Source of the DNA: Collinsella sp. TF06-26
GTDB lineage: Bacteria; Actinomycetota; Coriobacteriia; Coriobacteriales; Coriobacteriaceae
Assembly (NCBI RefSeq): GCF_002232035.1
Contig: NZ_NKXR01000001.1
Location: 8,574 to 72,573, forward strand
DNA: 64,000 nt
Direction of reading: 5' to 3'
The translations under genes were made by a program, and so were the position numbers. The notes beneath the pieces were generated by a model. It did not search any database. It was not told the origin of the DNA and saw only the letters and a program-made list of their open reading frames with translations. Shown one piece after another: positions 7,987 to 17,457 of the stretch. The stretch's first letter is position 1, and each line of letters starts with the position of its first letter.

Positions 7987-9507
7987 GTGAGAGAGGAGAG
8001 CCCCCGACAAGGTATGAGGAGGCCCGACTCGGACCGTGCTTCCTCGCGGCGTAGCACACCGCGTTCCGGTCGCGGCGGGCAGTCGTTTAGCGAACGCTAT
8101 ATTGCCGGCGTTCCCGCCCGCATCATGCGCCCCCGTTTGATATTTATGGCCTGCCTGTTTACTTTGGTGTGCTTTGGCCTGTTGATGGTGTACTCGGCGT
8201 CTTCGGTCGAGGCGCTGCACGAGAATGGCTCGGCGACGTTTTTCCTGGGTCGACAGGCCGCGTTTGCCGTGGTTGGTGTTCTGGCGCTGATTGCCATCGT
8301 GCGCGTTTTGCCGGACAGCTGGTTTGGGGAGGATGTGCTTAGGATCTTCCTTATCGGCATGATGTTCTTGCTTCTGCTGGTGTTCTTGGTGGGAAGCGGC
8401 AGCCGTGGCGCCACGCGCTGGCTCAACATCGCCGGTATTCAGTTCCAGCCTTCCGAGTTTTTAAAGCCATTTGCCATTGCGTATTCGGCCATCATGCTTG
8501 ATCGCTTCTTTTCGCCCGGTGGCAACATCAACGAATTCCTTCGCAAGATGGGCATCTACCTGGGAATTTCGCTCTTTCTGATCTTTATCCAGCCCGATTT
8601 CGGTACCGTCCTGATCATCCTGTTGACCCTCATGTGCATGGCGTTGTTTGCGGGTCTCGACCCCAGATTTATCATCGGCGTGATAATCTTCGGCATTCTC
8701 GTGATCGTGATTGCGCTTGTCGCAGAGCCGTACCGTATGGTGCGTATCCAGGTTGCCTTGAACCCTTGGGCCGACGAGTATGGTGACGGCTATCAGGCCA
8801 CGCTTGCCATCATGGCCTTTGCCTCGGGCGGTCTGTTCGGCCGTGGCATCGGCAACTCAACCATGAAGTACTCGTATCTGCCCGAGGCGCACAATGACTA
8901 CATCCTGGCCATCATTGGCGAGGAAGTCGGTTTTGTCGGAACCGTGCTGTTCTTCTTGGTGTTTGCGATGCTGATCTACTCGGCGTTTCGCATTGCCGAG
9001 CAGGCGACCGATCGTCGGGGCGCGCTTATGGCGTCTGGCTCCGCGGTCATTCTCGCGGTGCAGTTTTTGATCAATGCGCTGGGCATCCTCAACGTGTTTC
9101 CCATGACGGGCAAACCGTTGCCGTTTATTAGCTATGGCGGTTCGTCGATTATTGTGTCGCTTATGCTTGCCGGTCTGATCCTACGCGTTTCGTACGAGAG
9201 CGCCCGTCGCGATGAGTACGACCGTCGCCGCGAGAGCTTTGCCGTTATGGATGAGAGTACCGCCGGCGTGCCCCACGTGCGCGGCGAGCGGTCTTCGCGT
9301 AACGGCTTTACCGTTCTGGATGGCTCTGCGACCGAGCCGGCAGCCCGTCCGCGTCAGCGAACGGCACCGCAAGGTCGTCCGCAGCGCCCAACTCCTCGCA
9401 ATGCGGGCGGCGGATATAATCGAATCGATTTGAACTCGGACCCGTCGGCGCGTTTGCGCACCGACGACCAGGGACCGCGTGTACGAAGGGACTACCATGA
9501 CCGATAA
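7987..9507 (+). CDS. ftsW: FtsW, septal peptidoglycan glycosyltransferase (SEDS family)
   Basis: Polytopic SEDS glycosyltransferase that polymerises lipid II with FtsI. The core, roughly residues 45-405, has ten hydrophobic segments and the family signatures QPDFGTVLII, GRGIGNSTMKYSYLPEAHNDYI and KPLPFISYGGSS. A basic Arg/Ser tail of about 40 residues precedes the core and a long disordered Arg/Pro tail of about 100 residues follows it. I chose GTG at 7987 because AGGGG lies 6 bases before it; TTG at 7981 or ATG at 8014 are alternatives. It overlaps murG by 11 bases. Confidence 0.93.
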   Translation: MREESPRQGMRRPDSDRASSRRSTPRSGRGGQSFSERYIAGVPARIMRPRLIFMACLFTLVCFGLLMVYSASSVEALHENGSATFFLGRQAAFAVVGVLALIAIVRVLPDSWFGEDVLRIFLIGMMFLLLLVFLVGSGSRGATRWLNIAGIQFQPSEFLKPFAIAYSAIMLDRFFSPGGNINEFLRKMGIYLGISLFLIFIQPDFGTVLIILLTLMCMALFAGLDPRFIIGVIIFGILVIVIALVAEPYRMVRIQVALNPWADEYGDGYQATLAIMAFASGGLFGRGIGNSTMKYSYLPEAHNDYILAIIGEEVGFVGTVLFFLVFAMLIYSAFRIAEQATDRRGALMASGSAVILAVQFLINALGILNVFPMTGKPLPFISYGGSSIIVSLMLAGLILRVSYESARRDEYDRRRESFAVMDESTAGVPHVRGERSSRNGFTVLDGSATEPAARPRQRTAPQGRPQRPTPRNAGGGYNRIDLNSDPSARLRTDDQGPRVRRDYHDR

Positions 9508-10612
9508 GATGACCGTTGCTATTGCAGCCGGCGGCACGGCAGGGCATATCAACCCCGCGCTCGCCTTGGCCGAAGAGCTGCGTGACCGTGGCCACCACGT
9601 TGTGTTCGTGGGCCAGTCGCGCAAGCTCGAGGGTCGTCTGGTCCCCGAGGCTGGGTTTGATTTTGTGCCCATTACGGTTACGGGCTTCGACCGCTCCCGT
9701 CCTTGGACGGCGCTGACCTCGCTGTGGCGTGTCAACAAGGCCAAGCGTGCGCTCGCCAGTCATTTCTCAAAGGTCGGCAAGCCCGATGCCGCCATCGGTT
9801 TTGGTGCCTATGTCGAGGTTCCGTTGCTGGGGTGGTGCAAGGGCGCAGGCGTTCCGTATCTGCTGCATGAGCAGAACTCTGTTCCGGGCCTGGCCAACAA
9901 GATGATGAACTCCCACGCCGCTCGCGTGTGCATCTCGGTGCCGGCAGCGCGTTCGGTCTTTGAGCGCGAAGGTGACCCTGACCACGTGCTCATGACCGGC
10001 AACCCCGTACGTCGCTCGGTGATCGAGGGCGATCGCGCTCGCGGCCGCAAGGCACTTGGCGTTCCCGAGGACGCTACGCTGCTGCTCGTCTTTGGCGGTT
10101 CACTTGGCGCCCAGCACCTCAACGAGCGCGTGGCTTCGCTCAAAAACGAGCTGCTTTCGCGCAAGAACCTCTATGTGTTGCATTCGACGGGTGCCGACGG
10201 CTTTGAGGAAACCGAGCGCGCTTTGGCGCTGACGCCCGAGGAGGCGAAGCGTTACCGCGTCCAGCCTTACATCGACAACATGGGCGACATGCTGGCTGCT
10301 GCCGATTTGGTGCTATCGCGTTCGGGCGCATCGAGCGTGGCCGAGATCGCTGCGCTCGCCGTGCCCTCGGTGCTCGTGCCGTACCCGCATGCGACGGCCG
10401 ACCACCAAACCACCAATGCCCGTTATCTGGTCGACGCCGGGGCCGGCGTGCTCTGTGCCGATGCCGATATCGACGGTTCTGCCTTTGCCGATGAGCTGCT
10501 GCACCTGGTCGATGACGCGGCGGCACGCGACGCCATGCGTCAGGCGGCGCGTGGTCTGGCTCAGGATAGGGCCGCCGCTCTTCTGGCGGATGCGGTAGAG
10601 GGTTTGCGTTAG
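9497..10612 (+). CDS. murG: MurG, lipid II-forming GlcNAc transferase
   Basis: Membrane-associated GT28 glycosyltransferase that adds GlcNAc to lipid I, giving lipid II. The N-terminal Gly-rich loop AAGGTAGHINPALALAEEL, LHEQNSVPGLANK near residue 122, FGGSLGAQHLNE near 195, and the donor-site SRSGASSVAEIAAL near 270 with HATADHQTTNA identify it. An upstream GTG at 9479 is in frame, but ATG at 9497 has the AAGGGA ribosome site and a family-like N-terminus. It overlaps the end of ftsW and is followed by a 97-base gap before murC. Confidence 0.95.
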   Translation: MTDKMTVAIAAGGTAGHINPALALAEELRDRGHHVVFVGQSRKLEGRLVPEAGFDFVPITVTGFDRSRPWTALTSLWRVNKAKRALASHFSKVGKPDAAIGFGAYVEVPLLGWCKGAGVPYLLHEQNSVPGLANKMMNSHAARVCISVPAARSVFEREGDPDHVLMTGNPVRRSVIEGDRARGRKALGVPEDATLLLVFGGSLGAQHLNERVASLKNELLSRKNLYVLHSTGADGFEETERALALTPEEAKRYRVQPYIDNMGDMLAAADLVLSRSGASSVAEIAALAVPSVLVPYPHATADHQTTNARYLVDAGAGVLCADADIDGSAFADELLHLVDDAAARDAMRQAARGLAQDRAAALLADAVEGLR

Positions 10613-10709
10613 TTAGACGGGATATCGTCGGTCGCCCTCGCGCTGATGCGGTAGGTGCGGTACAGTTAACGGGTTACAGGCAGTGTTTACGCAAGGAGTA
10701 CACGAGCAC

Positions 10710-12128
10710 ATGGCTGATTCCCAGACTGCAACCTCCGCGCCCGAGTTTAAGAGCGCCCACTTTATCGGTATCGGCGGCGCCGGCATGAGCGGCATCGCCC
10801 TTGTTCTGCACGAGCGCGGTTATGCCGTTACCGGCTCCGACCTTAAGACGTCACGTTATATCCGCCAGCTTACCCGCGCTGGTGTGAAGGTGCATGTGGG
10901 CCATGAGGCTGCCACGATCGACGAGGTCAAGCCCGACGTGGTTGTTGTCTCCACCGCTATTCCGGAGTCCAACCCTGAACTCGTGCGCGCTCGCGAGCTT
11001 GGTATTCCCGTGTGGCCCCGTGCCAAGATGCTCTCTGCTTTGGGCCACGGCTACACCACCGTCGCTGTTGCCGGCACGCATGGCAAGACCACCACGTCTT
11101 CGATGTGTGCCACCATGCTCGACCGCATGGGTCTGGATCCGAGCTTCCTGATCGGTGGCATCGTCGAGGGCTATGACACGAACGGCAAGAACGGCTCGGG
11201 CGACTACTTTGTCGCCGAGGCCGACGAGTCCGACAGCTCCTTCCTGTTCCTGAACCCCAACGTAGTCATTGTGACCAACGTCGAGGCCGACCACCTCGAT
11301 CACTACTCGGGTATCGAGGAGATCGAGGCAACTTTCGCCAAATTCATGAGCCTGGTGGGCGAGGACGGCACCGTCATCGTCTGCGGTGAGGACCCGCATC
11401 TGGTCGAGCTCGCCAAGTCGACGGGCCGTCACGTGCTTTCCTACGGCTTTGCCGAGAGCAACGACATCGTCTGCATGCACCCGGATGTCAAGGGCATCCA
11501 GAGTGACTTTATCGTTCGCTTTGAGGACGGCACTGAGCGCGCTGTGGAGATCAAGAGCAATCCCGGTCGCCACAACATGCTCAACGCCACGGCGGTGCTC
11601 ACCGTCGCCCATGTCCTGGGCCTTGACATCGACGCCGCCGCCAAGGCGCTCTCGAGCTTTGAGGGCGTCCGCCGTCGCTTTACCCACGTGGGCGATATCG
11701 ATGGCATCACCGTGGTCGATGATTACGGCCATCACCCCACCGAGATCAAGGCGACGCTTGCTGCCGCTTCGTCGCTGGGTTACAAGCACGTCGACGTCGT
11801 GTTCCAGCCGCACCGCTATTCGCGCCTGCAGGCCCTGTGCGACGACTTTGCCGATGCATTTGCCAATGCCGATAAACTGCTGCTGATTGATGTGTTCTCG
11901 GCTGGCGAGATGCCCATTCCGGGTGTCACCTCTAAGATGCTCGCCGATACCGTGCGCGCCAAGCATCCTGGCAAGGAGGTCGTGTACTGCTCCAGCCGTC
12001 TTGAGCTCAATCAGGAGCTCAAGCAGATGGTGGGCGAGGGCGACCTGCTGCTCACCATGGGTGCCGGCGACGTTACGACCGTCGGTCCCGAGTTCATTGA
12101 GTATCTGACTGCCAAGAAAGACGCTTAA
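10710..12128 (+). CDS. murC: MurC, UDP-N-acetylmuramate--L-alanine ligase
   Basis: First amino acid-adding Mur ligase: ATP-dependent ligation of L-Ala to UDP-MurNAc in the cytoplasm. The sequence has HFIGIGGAGMSGIA at the N-terminus, the P-loop GTHGKTTTSSM near residue 122, EADESDSSFL near 170, NVEADHLDHYS near 190, and DDYGHHPTEIKATL near 335. The start is set at ATG 10710 behind AAGGAG; a GTG at 10683 is in frame but lacks a site. The protein is 472 residues. The 97 bases before it may hold a promoter. Confidence 0.95.
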   Translation: MADSQTATSAPEFKSAHFIGIGGAGMSGIALVLHERGYAVTGSDLKTSRYIRQLTRAGVKVHVGHEAATIDEVKPDVVVVSTAIPESNPELVRARELGIPVWPRAKMLSALGHGYTTVAVAGTHGKTTTSSMCATMLDRMGLDPSFLIGGIVEGYDTNGKNGSGDYFVAEADESDSSFLFLNPNVVIVTNVEADHLDHYSGIEEIEATFAKFMSLVGEDGTVIVCGEDPHLVELAKSTGRHVLSYGFAESNDIVCMHPDVKGIQSDFIVRFEDGTERAVEIKSNPGRHNMLNATAVLTVAHVLGLDIDAAAKALSSFEGVRRRFTHVGDIDGITVVDDYGHHPTEIKATLAAASSLGYKHVDVVFQPHRYSRLQALCDDFADAFANADKLLLIDVFSAGEMPIPGVTSKMLADTVRAKHPGKEVVYCSSRLELNQELKQMVGEGDLLLTMGAGDVTTVGPEFIEYLTAKKDA

Positions 12129-12133
12129 GTCTA

Positions 12134-13045
12134 ATGGGTCTGTTTAACGCCGTCATGGCGCTCTCGGGCATGATCGACACGGATGTGATTGAGGACGAGC
12201 GCCTTGCGCGTCATACGAGCTATCGTATCGGCGGCAAGGCCGACCTCTTTGTGACGTGCCATAGCTATCATGCCCTCCGCCGCGCCGTGGCGGTGCTCGA
12301 TCGCGAGCAGGTGCCGTGGGTCATCATCGGCAAGGGCTCCAATCTGCTGGTTGCCGATGGCGGTTATCGCGGTGCCGTCATTTCGCTCGGACGTGAGTTC
12401 CAGCGCACGGTTGTTGCCGATGACGGTTGTACGCTGACGGTCGGTGCGGGCGTGATGTTTGCGCGCCTGGTCAACGATGCCCTGTCGCGTAGCCTCTCGG
12501 GCCTTGAGTTTGCCGTTGGCATTCCTGGTTCGGTCGGCGGTGCGATATCTATGAATGCCGGCACACGGACCGAGTGGATTGGCTCGCTGGTTGAGGATGT
12601 CGTAACGTTTGACCCGGCATCCGGTATCAAGCATTATGCGGGGTCCGAGATCACTTGGGGCTACCGCGAATGTAGCCTTCCCCGCAATGAGATCATCCTC
12701 GAGTGCGTGCTCAAGCTTAAACCGGCGCCCAAGGCCGACATTCGCGAGCGCATGGAGCGGTACCTTACAAGGCGCAAGCGTACGCAGCCCATGGGTCGCG
12801 CATCCTGCGGGTCTGTCTTTCGCAACCCGCCCGATGCGAGTGTGGGCAAGCTTATCGAGGATTGTGGATTAAAGGGTTTTTCGATTGGCGGCGCGGAAGT
12901 TTCGCCCGTTCACGCTAATTTTATCGTTAATAACGGAACTGCCTCGGCCGATGACGTTGCCGCGGTTATTAGACATGTGCACGGAAAGGTGAGGGAGGCG
13001 TATGGCATCGAGCTCAGACCGGAAGTTAAATTCCTCGGCTTCTAG
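12134..13045 (+). CDS. murB: MurB, UDP-N-acetylenolpyruvoylglucosamine reductase
   Basis: FAD- and NADPH-dependent enzyme that reduces enolpyruvyl-UDP-GlcNAc to UDP-MurNAc. The FAD-binding VIIGKGSNLLVADGG near residue 57, AVGIPGSVGGAISMNAG near 130, GYRECSLPR near 175, and RASCGSVFRNP near 220 are hallmarks; the serine in RASCGS is the expected catalytic donor position. It is 303 residues. There is no clear ribosome site, so translation may depend on murC, which ends 5 bases upstream. It overlaps ftsQ by 44 bases. Confidence 0.94.
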   Translation: MGLFNAVMALSGMIDTDVIEDERLARHTSYRIGGKADLFVTCHSYHALRRAVAVLDREQVPWVIIGKGSNLLVADGGYRGAVISLGREFQRTVVADDGCTLTVGAGVMFARLVNDALSRSLSGLEFAVGIPGSVGGAISMNAGTRTEWIGSLVEDVVTFDPASGIKHYAGSEITWGYRECSLPRNEIILECVLKLKPAPKADIRERMERYLTRRKRTQPMGRASCGSVFRNPPDASVGKLIEDCGLKGFSIGGAEVSPVHANFIVNNGTASADDVAAVIRHVHGKVREAYGIELRPEVKFLGF

Positions 13046-14258
13046 AGCATCGAAACCCACCTTCCGCCGCGCCGGAGGGCGTTCCGGCGCGCCTGCCAAA
13101 CCTCAACGCAATACCGTCGCGCACTCTAAGTCTGTCGGGCATGCTCGACAGACCAGTCGTCCGGTCGTCGGCTCGCAGCTCGGTAATCGTCCGGCCGCAA
13201 AAAAGTCCTCGCGTCCCTCGGTGACGTCAAAGCCTGTTATGGGCGCCAAGCCTGCCCGTCCCATGGCAGCTCCCAAGCCCTCGACGGGAACTAAAGCGGC
13301 GCGTCCAGGTCGCACGCTGGGCGCATCGAAACCGCGCTCGCTGACATCGGTGCCGGCTACCGCCAAGAAGCCTTCGAGTAAAAAAGGTTTCAACCCGTTA
13401 TCTTCACTTGGAGCGATGGCAAATAAAACATCAGACGCCGCTTCTGTCGTTACAGGCAAAGGCAAAATCGTGGGCGGCGTTCTGGCCGTCTTGGCCGTGC
13501 TCGTCGTCGTTGCCATCGTGGTGATCAACTCTGGACTGTTTACTGCCACTGATATTCAGATTCAAGGCAGCGAGCATGTGACGAAGCACGATGCTATCCA
13601 GCTGATCGACTTGCCCGAGGGAACGTCGCTTTTTAACGTCGATCCCGACCAGATTACCGAGGATCTCAAGCAGAACCCGTGGGTTTCGGGCGTGGATGTC
13701 CAGCGCCAGTTTCCCCATACGCTTATCATCACGCCGACGGAGCGTAAAGTTATCGCCATTGCGTATATCAGCTCCGACGACCTTGCCTGGGCTATCGGAG
13801 ACGATGACACCTGGATCGCCCCGCTGTCGACGTCGGTCGAAGTGGACGACCAGGGCAACGTCATCACGACAGGGCAGGGCTCAAATACCTTGACCGGAAT
13901 CGATGCCGCGCTGGCGCTCGCCAAGCATTATGGCGCGGTGTTGTTGACTGATGTCTCGGCGGATGTCGCTCCGGTTTCCGGCCAGGCGGTGAACTCCAAA
14001 GCCGTTAAGGCCGGCCTGGATTATGTGCGTGGTTTTTCGGGCGAGTTCTTGGGACAAGTCAAGGATATTTCCACGCCTTCGGTCGAAGCCATCTCGGCAA
14101 ACCTCAATAACGGCATTGAGGTGTCGCTGGGCGATTCGGACGATATCGCCAAGAAGGAACGCGTAGTCACCAAGTTGCTTTCGCAGGTAGAGGGCGTAAC
14201 GTATATCAATGTGCGCTCTCCGGGCAACTACACATTTAGGAATGCTCCGACCTCGTAG
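13002..14258 (+). CDS. ftsQ: FtsQ/DivIB-type division protein with long basic N-terminal tail
   Basis: Bitopic divisome protein that bridges FtsL-FtsB and FtsW-FtsI. Residues 1-145 form a basic, Ala/Pro/Lys-rich tail with repeated KP and RP motifs. One transmembrane segment lies near 155-175 (GGVLAVLAVLVVVAIVVINSG). The POTRA domain follows (DIQIQGSEHVTKHDAIQLID and LIITPTERKVIAI), then the FtsQ-type C-terminal region. The tail is much longer than in E. coli. The ATG has GGGAGG before it and lies inside murB, overlapping by 44 bases. It is the last gene before the ftsZ promoter region. Confidence 0.87.
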   Translation: MASSSDRKLNSSASRASKPTFRRAGGRSGAPAKPQRNTVAHSKSVGHARQTSRPVVGSQLGNRPAAKKSSRPSVTSKPVMGAKPARPMAAPKPSTGTKAARPGRTLGASKPRSLTSVPATAKKPSSKKGFNPLSSLGAMANKTSDAASVVTGKGKIVGGVLAVLAVLVVVAIVVINSGLFTATDIQIQGSEHVTKHDAIQLIDLPEGTSLFNVDPDQITEDLKQNPWVSGVDVQRQFPHTLIITPTERKVIAIAYISSDDLAWAIGDDDTWIAPLSTSVEVDDQGNVITTGQGSNTLTGIDAALALAKHYGAVLLTDVSADVAPVSGQAVNSKAVKAGLDYVRGFSGEFLGQVKDISTPSVEAISANLNNGIEVSLGDSDDIAKKERVVTKLLSQVEGVTYINVRSPGNYTFRNAPTS

Positions 14259-14457
14259 CGCTGGTTGATGCTTTGTTGAGGGGCCATACCACGCCGTTTA
14301 TCTGGTTTGTTTGGTTTTCACGGTCAATTATTTGACTGATACGTTCATAATGTGCAAACATAATACGGTTTACCTTTGCATTTACTTTCAACCTGAAGGT
14401 TAATGTGCGCAGGGGTCGACCCATGCTATGGCTATAACCTTTGTTCGGAGGACCGAC
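14259..14457 (+). promoter_or_regulatory. AT-rich leader and likely promoter region of ftsZ
   Basis: This 199-base spacer is clearly AT-richer than the flanking genes. It contains TTGACT at 14332-14337, CATAAT at 14359-14364 and TTGCAT further down, but no pair with ideal spacing (the first two are 21 apart). It probably holds one or more ftsZ promoters, since ftsZ usually has its own. The exact start site cannot be decided by eye. Confidence 0.4.
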
Positions 14458-15612
14458 ATGCACGAGACAGAGATCAACAACTACCTTGCCGTCATTAAGG
14501 TGGTCGGCGTCGGCGGCGGCGGTACCAACGCGGTCAATCGAATGATCGAAGAGGGCATCCGCGGCGTCGAGTTTGTTGCCATCAACACCGATGCTCAGGC
14601 ACTCGCGATCTCTGATGCCGATATCAAGGTGCACATCGGCACCGACCTTACCCGCGGCCTGGGCGCCGGCGCCAATCCCGAGGTTGGCCGCAAGGCTGCC
14701 GATGAGTCCCGCGACGACATTGCCGAGGCGCTTGCTGGCGCCGACATGGTGTTTATCACCTGCGGCGAGGGCGGCGGCACCGGTACCGGCGCTGCTCCCA
14801 TCGTTGCCGATATCGCGATGAACGAGGTCGGCGCACTGACCGTCGCCGTCGTGACCAAGCCCTTCACCTTCGAGGGCCGCAAGCGTAAGAAGAGCGCCGA
14901 GGAGGGCATCAAGACCCTCTCCGATTGCGTCGACACCATGATCGTCATTCCTAACGATAAGCTGCTCGACATCGCCGAGAAGAAGACCACCATGCTCGAG
15001 GCCTTCGCGATTGCCGATGGCGTCCTTTCCCAGGGCACCCAGGGCATCACCGACCTCATCACCGTCCCCGGTATCATCAACCTGGACTTCGCCGATGTTA
15101 AGACCATCATGAAGCAGGCCGGTACCGCCATGATGGGTATCGGTACCTCTTCTGGGGATACTCGTGCCGTCGACGCTGCCCAGCAGGCCATCTCCAGCCC
15201 GCTGCTCGAGAGCTCCATCGATGGTGCCACGCGCGTGCTGCTCTCCATCGCCGGTTCCAAGGACCTGGGCATCCAGGAGATCAGCGACGCCGCCGACGTT
15301 GTCGCCAACGCCGTCGACCCCGAGGCGAACATCATCTTCGGTACCGTTGTCGACGAGTCCCTGGGCGATCAGGTGCGTATCACCGTCATCGCTACGGGCT
15401 TCTCCGATTCCAACGTCAACCGTCAGGACGAGCTCTTTGCTGCTCAGCAGTCTCAGAGCAAGGCCGCTGCCTCCGCTGAGCCGCAGCGCACCGCTCCGGC
15501 TGCCAGCCCGGCTCAGGCCGCTCCGACCCGCAACGTCGGTGGTACCGAGCTGCCCAACTTTGGCAACGACCAGTTCGAGCTTCCCGACTTCCTGAAGCGC
15601 GGCAGCTTCTAG
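14458..15612 (+). CDS. ftsZ: FtsZ, tubulin-like division GTPase
   Basis: GTPase that forms the Z ring. The nucleotide loop [14 protein letters not shown] starts near residue 15, the tubulin signature [12 protein letters not shown] lies near 102, and the catalytic T7 loop [11 protein letters not shown] lies near 207. An Ala/Gln/Pro-rich linker of about 50 residues leads to the C-terminal partner-binding peptide [10 protein letters not shown]. The start is ATG 14458 after CGGAGG; the in-frame ATG at 14428 lacks a site. No ftsA is present, so SepF (21977) is the likely membrane tether. A terminator follows. Confidence 0.97.
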   Translation: MHETEINNYLAVIKVVGVGGGGTNAVNRMIEEGIRGVEFVAINTDAQALAISDADIKVHIGTDLTRGLGAGANPEVGRKAADESRDDIAEALAGADMVFITCGEGGGTGTGAAPIVADIAMNEVGALTVAVVTKPFTFEGRKRKKSAEEGIKTLSDCVDTMIVIPNDKLLDIAEKKTTMLEAFAIADGVLSQGTQGITDLITVPGIINLDFADVKTIMKQAGTAMMGIGTSSGDTRAVDAAQQAISSPLLESSIDGATRVLLSIAGSKDLGIQEISDAADVVANAVDPEANIIFGTVVDESLGDQVRITVIATGFSDSNVNRQDELFAAQQSQSKAAASAEPQRTAPAASPAQAAPTRNVGGTELPNFGNDQFELPDFLKRGSF

Positions 15613-15634
15613 TTCGTTTTTCTCAACGACCTGC

Positions 15635-15668
15635 ACGGGGTGTGTCCATTTGGATGCACCCCGTTTTG
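15635..15668 (+). terminator. Rho-independent terminator after ftsZ
   Basis: Stem ACGGGGTG with CACCCCGT, extended inward by wobble pairs and TCCA/TGGA, followed by TTTTG. It should separate ftsZ from pgeF. Confidence 0.75.
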
Positions 15669-15822
15669 TTTCTCGTTTGTAAACGAAAGCCTCCAATCTC
15701 CTTACGTTCCCTTTACGTTTGGTCCCTACCGCTGCGGGTATCCTTTTAAGGAAGTATGACAGCCGTATAAACGCGGACTGCGCGGCGACGCCGCGGTACT
15801 TGTGTTATTAGGAGGCTTTAGT

Positions 15823-16623
15823 ATGGCAGCACGTGCGGACAACGTTTCGCGTGTCGACCATGATGGAGTTACGTTGGTGGAGGGCGCGACATCCGATGTC
15901 CGTTTTGCCTTTACCGAGCGCACCGGTGGCGTTTCTGAAGATGCGTACTCCTCGCTCAACCTGGGCTCGCATGTAGGCGATGACCCCTTTGCTGTTCAAG
16001 AAAATCGTCGTCGAGCGCTCGAAGCTATGGGCGCCACTGAGTGCGAGCATAATCTGCTCGTGCCCAATCAGGTACATGGTGACCATATCGTTACGGTGAC
16101 TTCGAACGGCGCCGACGATCTTGAGGCTGTTCGCGAGCAGATTGCCGAGGGCTGCGATGCCATCGTCTGTACGGCCCATGACGTGCCCGTGCTGCTCTGC
16201 TTTGCCGACTGCGTTCCCGTGGTGCTGGTGGCCCCTGGCGGATTTGCCGTGGTGCACTCCGGTTGGAAGGGCACGATTGCACGTATTTCTGCCAAGGCGT
16301 GCCAGGCGCTTTGCGATGCTGCCGGCTGCGATGCGAGCGACGTTTCCGCCTATATCGGCCCCCATATCTTGGCTGACGAATATGAGGTATCCCAGGAACT
16401 CATGGATCGCTTTGCCGTCGAGTTCTCTTGCATCGATGCGAGCGCCTCTCGCATGCTCGATCTTTCCGCTGCCATTTGTGAGGCGCTGGTAGATGCCGGT
16501 GTGGACGCGGATAATATCGTGGATACCCAGCTTTCGACTGTGCGTCAGAACGACCGCTTTTATTCCTACCGTAACGAGGACGGCACCTGTGGGCGCCATG
16601 CTGCGATCGGCGTGATGCTATGA
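15823..16623 (+). CDS. pgeF: PgeF (YfiH/YlmD), peptidoglycan editing factor, laccase-domain protein
   Basis: Multi-copper-oxidase-like fold (Cu-oxidase_4) protein, shown in E. coli to remove mis-incorporated serine from peptidoglycan precursors. The sequence has GGVSEDAYSSLNLGSHVGDD near residue 32, NQVHGDHI near 82, LLCFADCVPVVL near 125 and VHSGWKGT near 144, giving the conserved His/Cys metal residues. ATG 15823 follows GGAGG; a GTG at 15802 does not. In actinobacteria this gene normally leads straight to yggS and sepF. Here its stop overlaps the pstS start (ATGA). Confidence 0.9.
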   Translation: MAARADNVSRVDHDGVTLVEGATSDVRFAFTERTGGVSEDAYSSLNLGSHVGDDPFAVQENRRRALEAMGATECEHNLLVPNQVHGDHIVTVTSNGADDLEAVREQIAEGCDAIVCTAHDVPVLLCFADCVPVVLVAPGGFAVVHSGWKGTIARISAKACQALCDAAGCDASDVSAYIGPHILADEYEVSQELMDRFAVEFSCIDASASRMLDLSAAICEALVDAGVDADNIVDTQLSTVRQNDRFYSYRNEDGTCGRHAAIGVML

Positions 16624-17456
16624 GAAAGATCGTATCGGTCCTGAGCGCCGCTGTGCTTACGCTTACGCTGTGCGCCTGTTCTTCGGGATCTTCTACCTCT
16701 TCCATTACCGTGGCCGGCTCCACGACCTGCCTTCCTATCGCCGAAATTGCGGCAGAGGGCTTTAAGGAGGAGACCGGCATCGACGTGCTCGTTTCCGGTT
16801 TGGGCTCTTCCGCTGGCATCGAAGCCGTCAGCGCTGGCACGGCCGATATCGCCAGCTCCTCCCGTGGACTCAATGCCGACGAACAGGATCTGGGCCTGAC
16901 TCCCATCGTCATTGCCCACGACGGTATCGCGGTCATCGTGAACGAAGACAACCCCGTCGATAACCTCTCGACCGAGCAGCTCCGCGATATCTATGCCGGC
17001 AAGATCACCAACTGGAAAGAAGTCGGTGGCGAGGACCTGAAGATTCAGGTTATCAACCGAGATGAGGCGTCTGGCACGCGTGAAGCCTTCCGCACCATCG
17101 TGATGGACGGCACCCCGTTCGATCGCCGCTCCGCCGTTCTTTCGGGCACGGGCCAGGTGCGCGACGTGGTATCTCGTTCGCGCGGGGCTATCGGCTACAT
17201 TTCGCTGGGCTTCGTCGATAGCCTCAACGCCAAGACCTCGGTCAAGGCCGTCTCGGTCAATCATGTTGAGGCGTCCGAGAAGACGGTCGCGAGTGGCGGC
17301 TATCCCATCTCGCGCGACCTTTACTTCTTTGTGAAGGGTGCGCCTTCGCAGCAGGCGCAGGATTACATCGACTACGTGACGTCCGAAAAGATGGACAAGC
17401 AGATTCGCGAGGCGGGCTTTATTCCCGTCACCAACGACGAGAAGGGGAGTGAGTAG
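16620..17456 (+). CDS. pstS: PstS, phosphate ABC transporter substrate-binding lipoprotein
   Basis: Extracytoplasmic phosphate-binding protein feeding PstCAB. The N-terminus is a lipoprotein signal with lipobox L17-C18-A19-C20. The mature protein starts with the PBP-like TVAGSTTCLP motif, has GLGSSAGIEAVSAGTADIASSSR (phosphate loop, split over about residues 60-82) and ends with the NRDEASGTREAF motif near 145 that binds phosphate. The length is 278 residues. The ATG overlaps the pgeF stop by 4 bases and has no own strong ribosome site, implying coupling. One base separates it from pstC. Confidence 0.94.
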   Translation: MRKIVSVLSAAVLTLTLCACSSGSSTSSITVAGSTTCLPIAEIAAEGFKEETGIDVLVSGLGSSAGIEAVSAGTADIASSSRGLNADEQDLGLTPIVIAHDGIAVIVNEDNPVDNLSTEQLRDIYAGKITNWKEVGGEDLKIQVINRDEASGTREAFRTIVMDGTPFDRRSAVLSGTGQVRDVVSRSRGAIGYISLGFVDSLNAKTSVKAVSVNHVEASEKTVASGGYPISRDLYFFVKGAPSQQAQDYIDYVTSEKMDKQIREAGFIPVTNDEKGSE

Positions 17457-17457
17457 C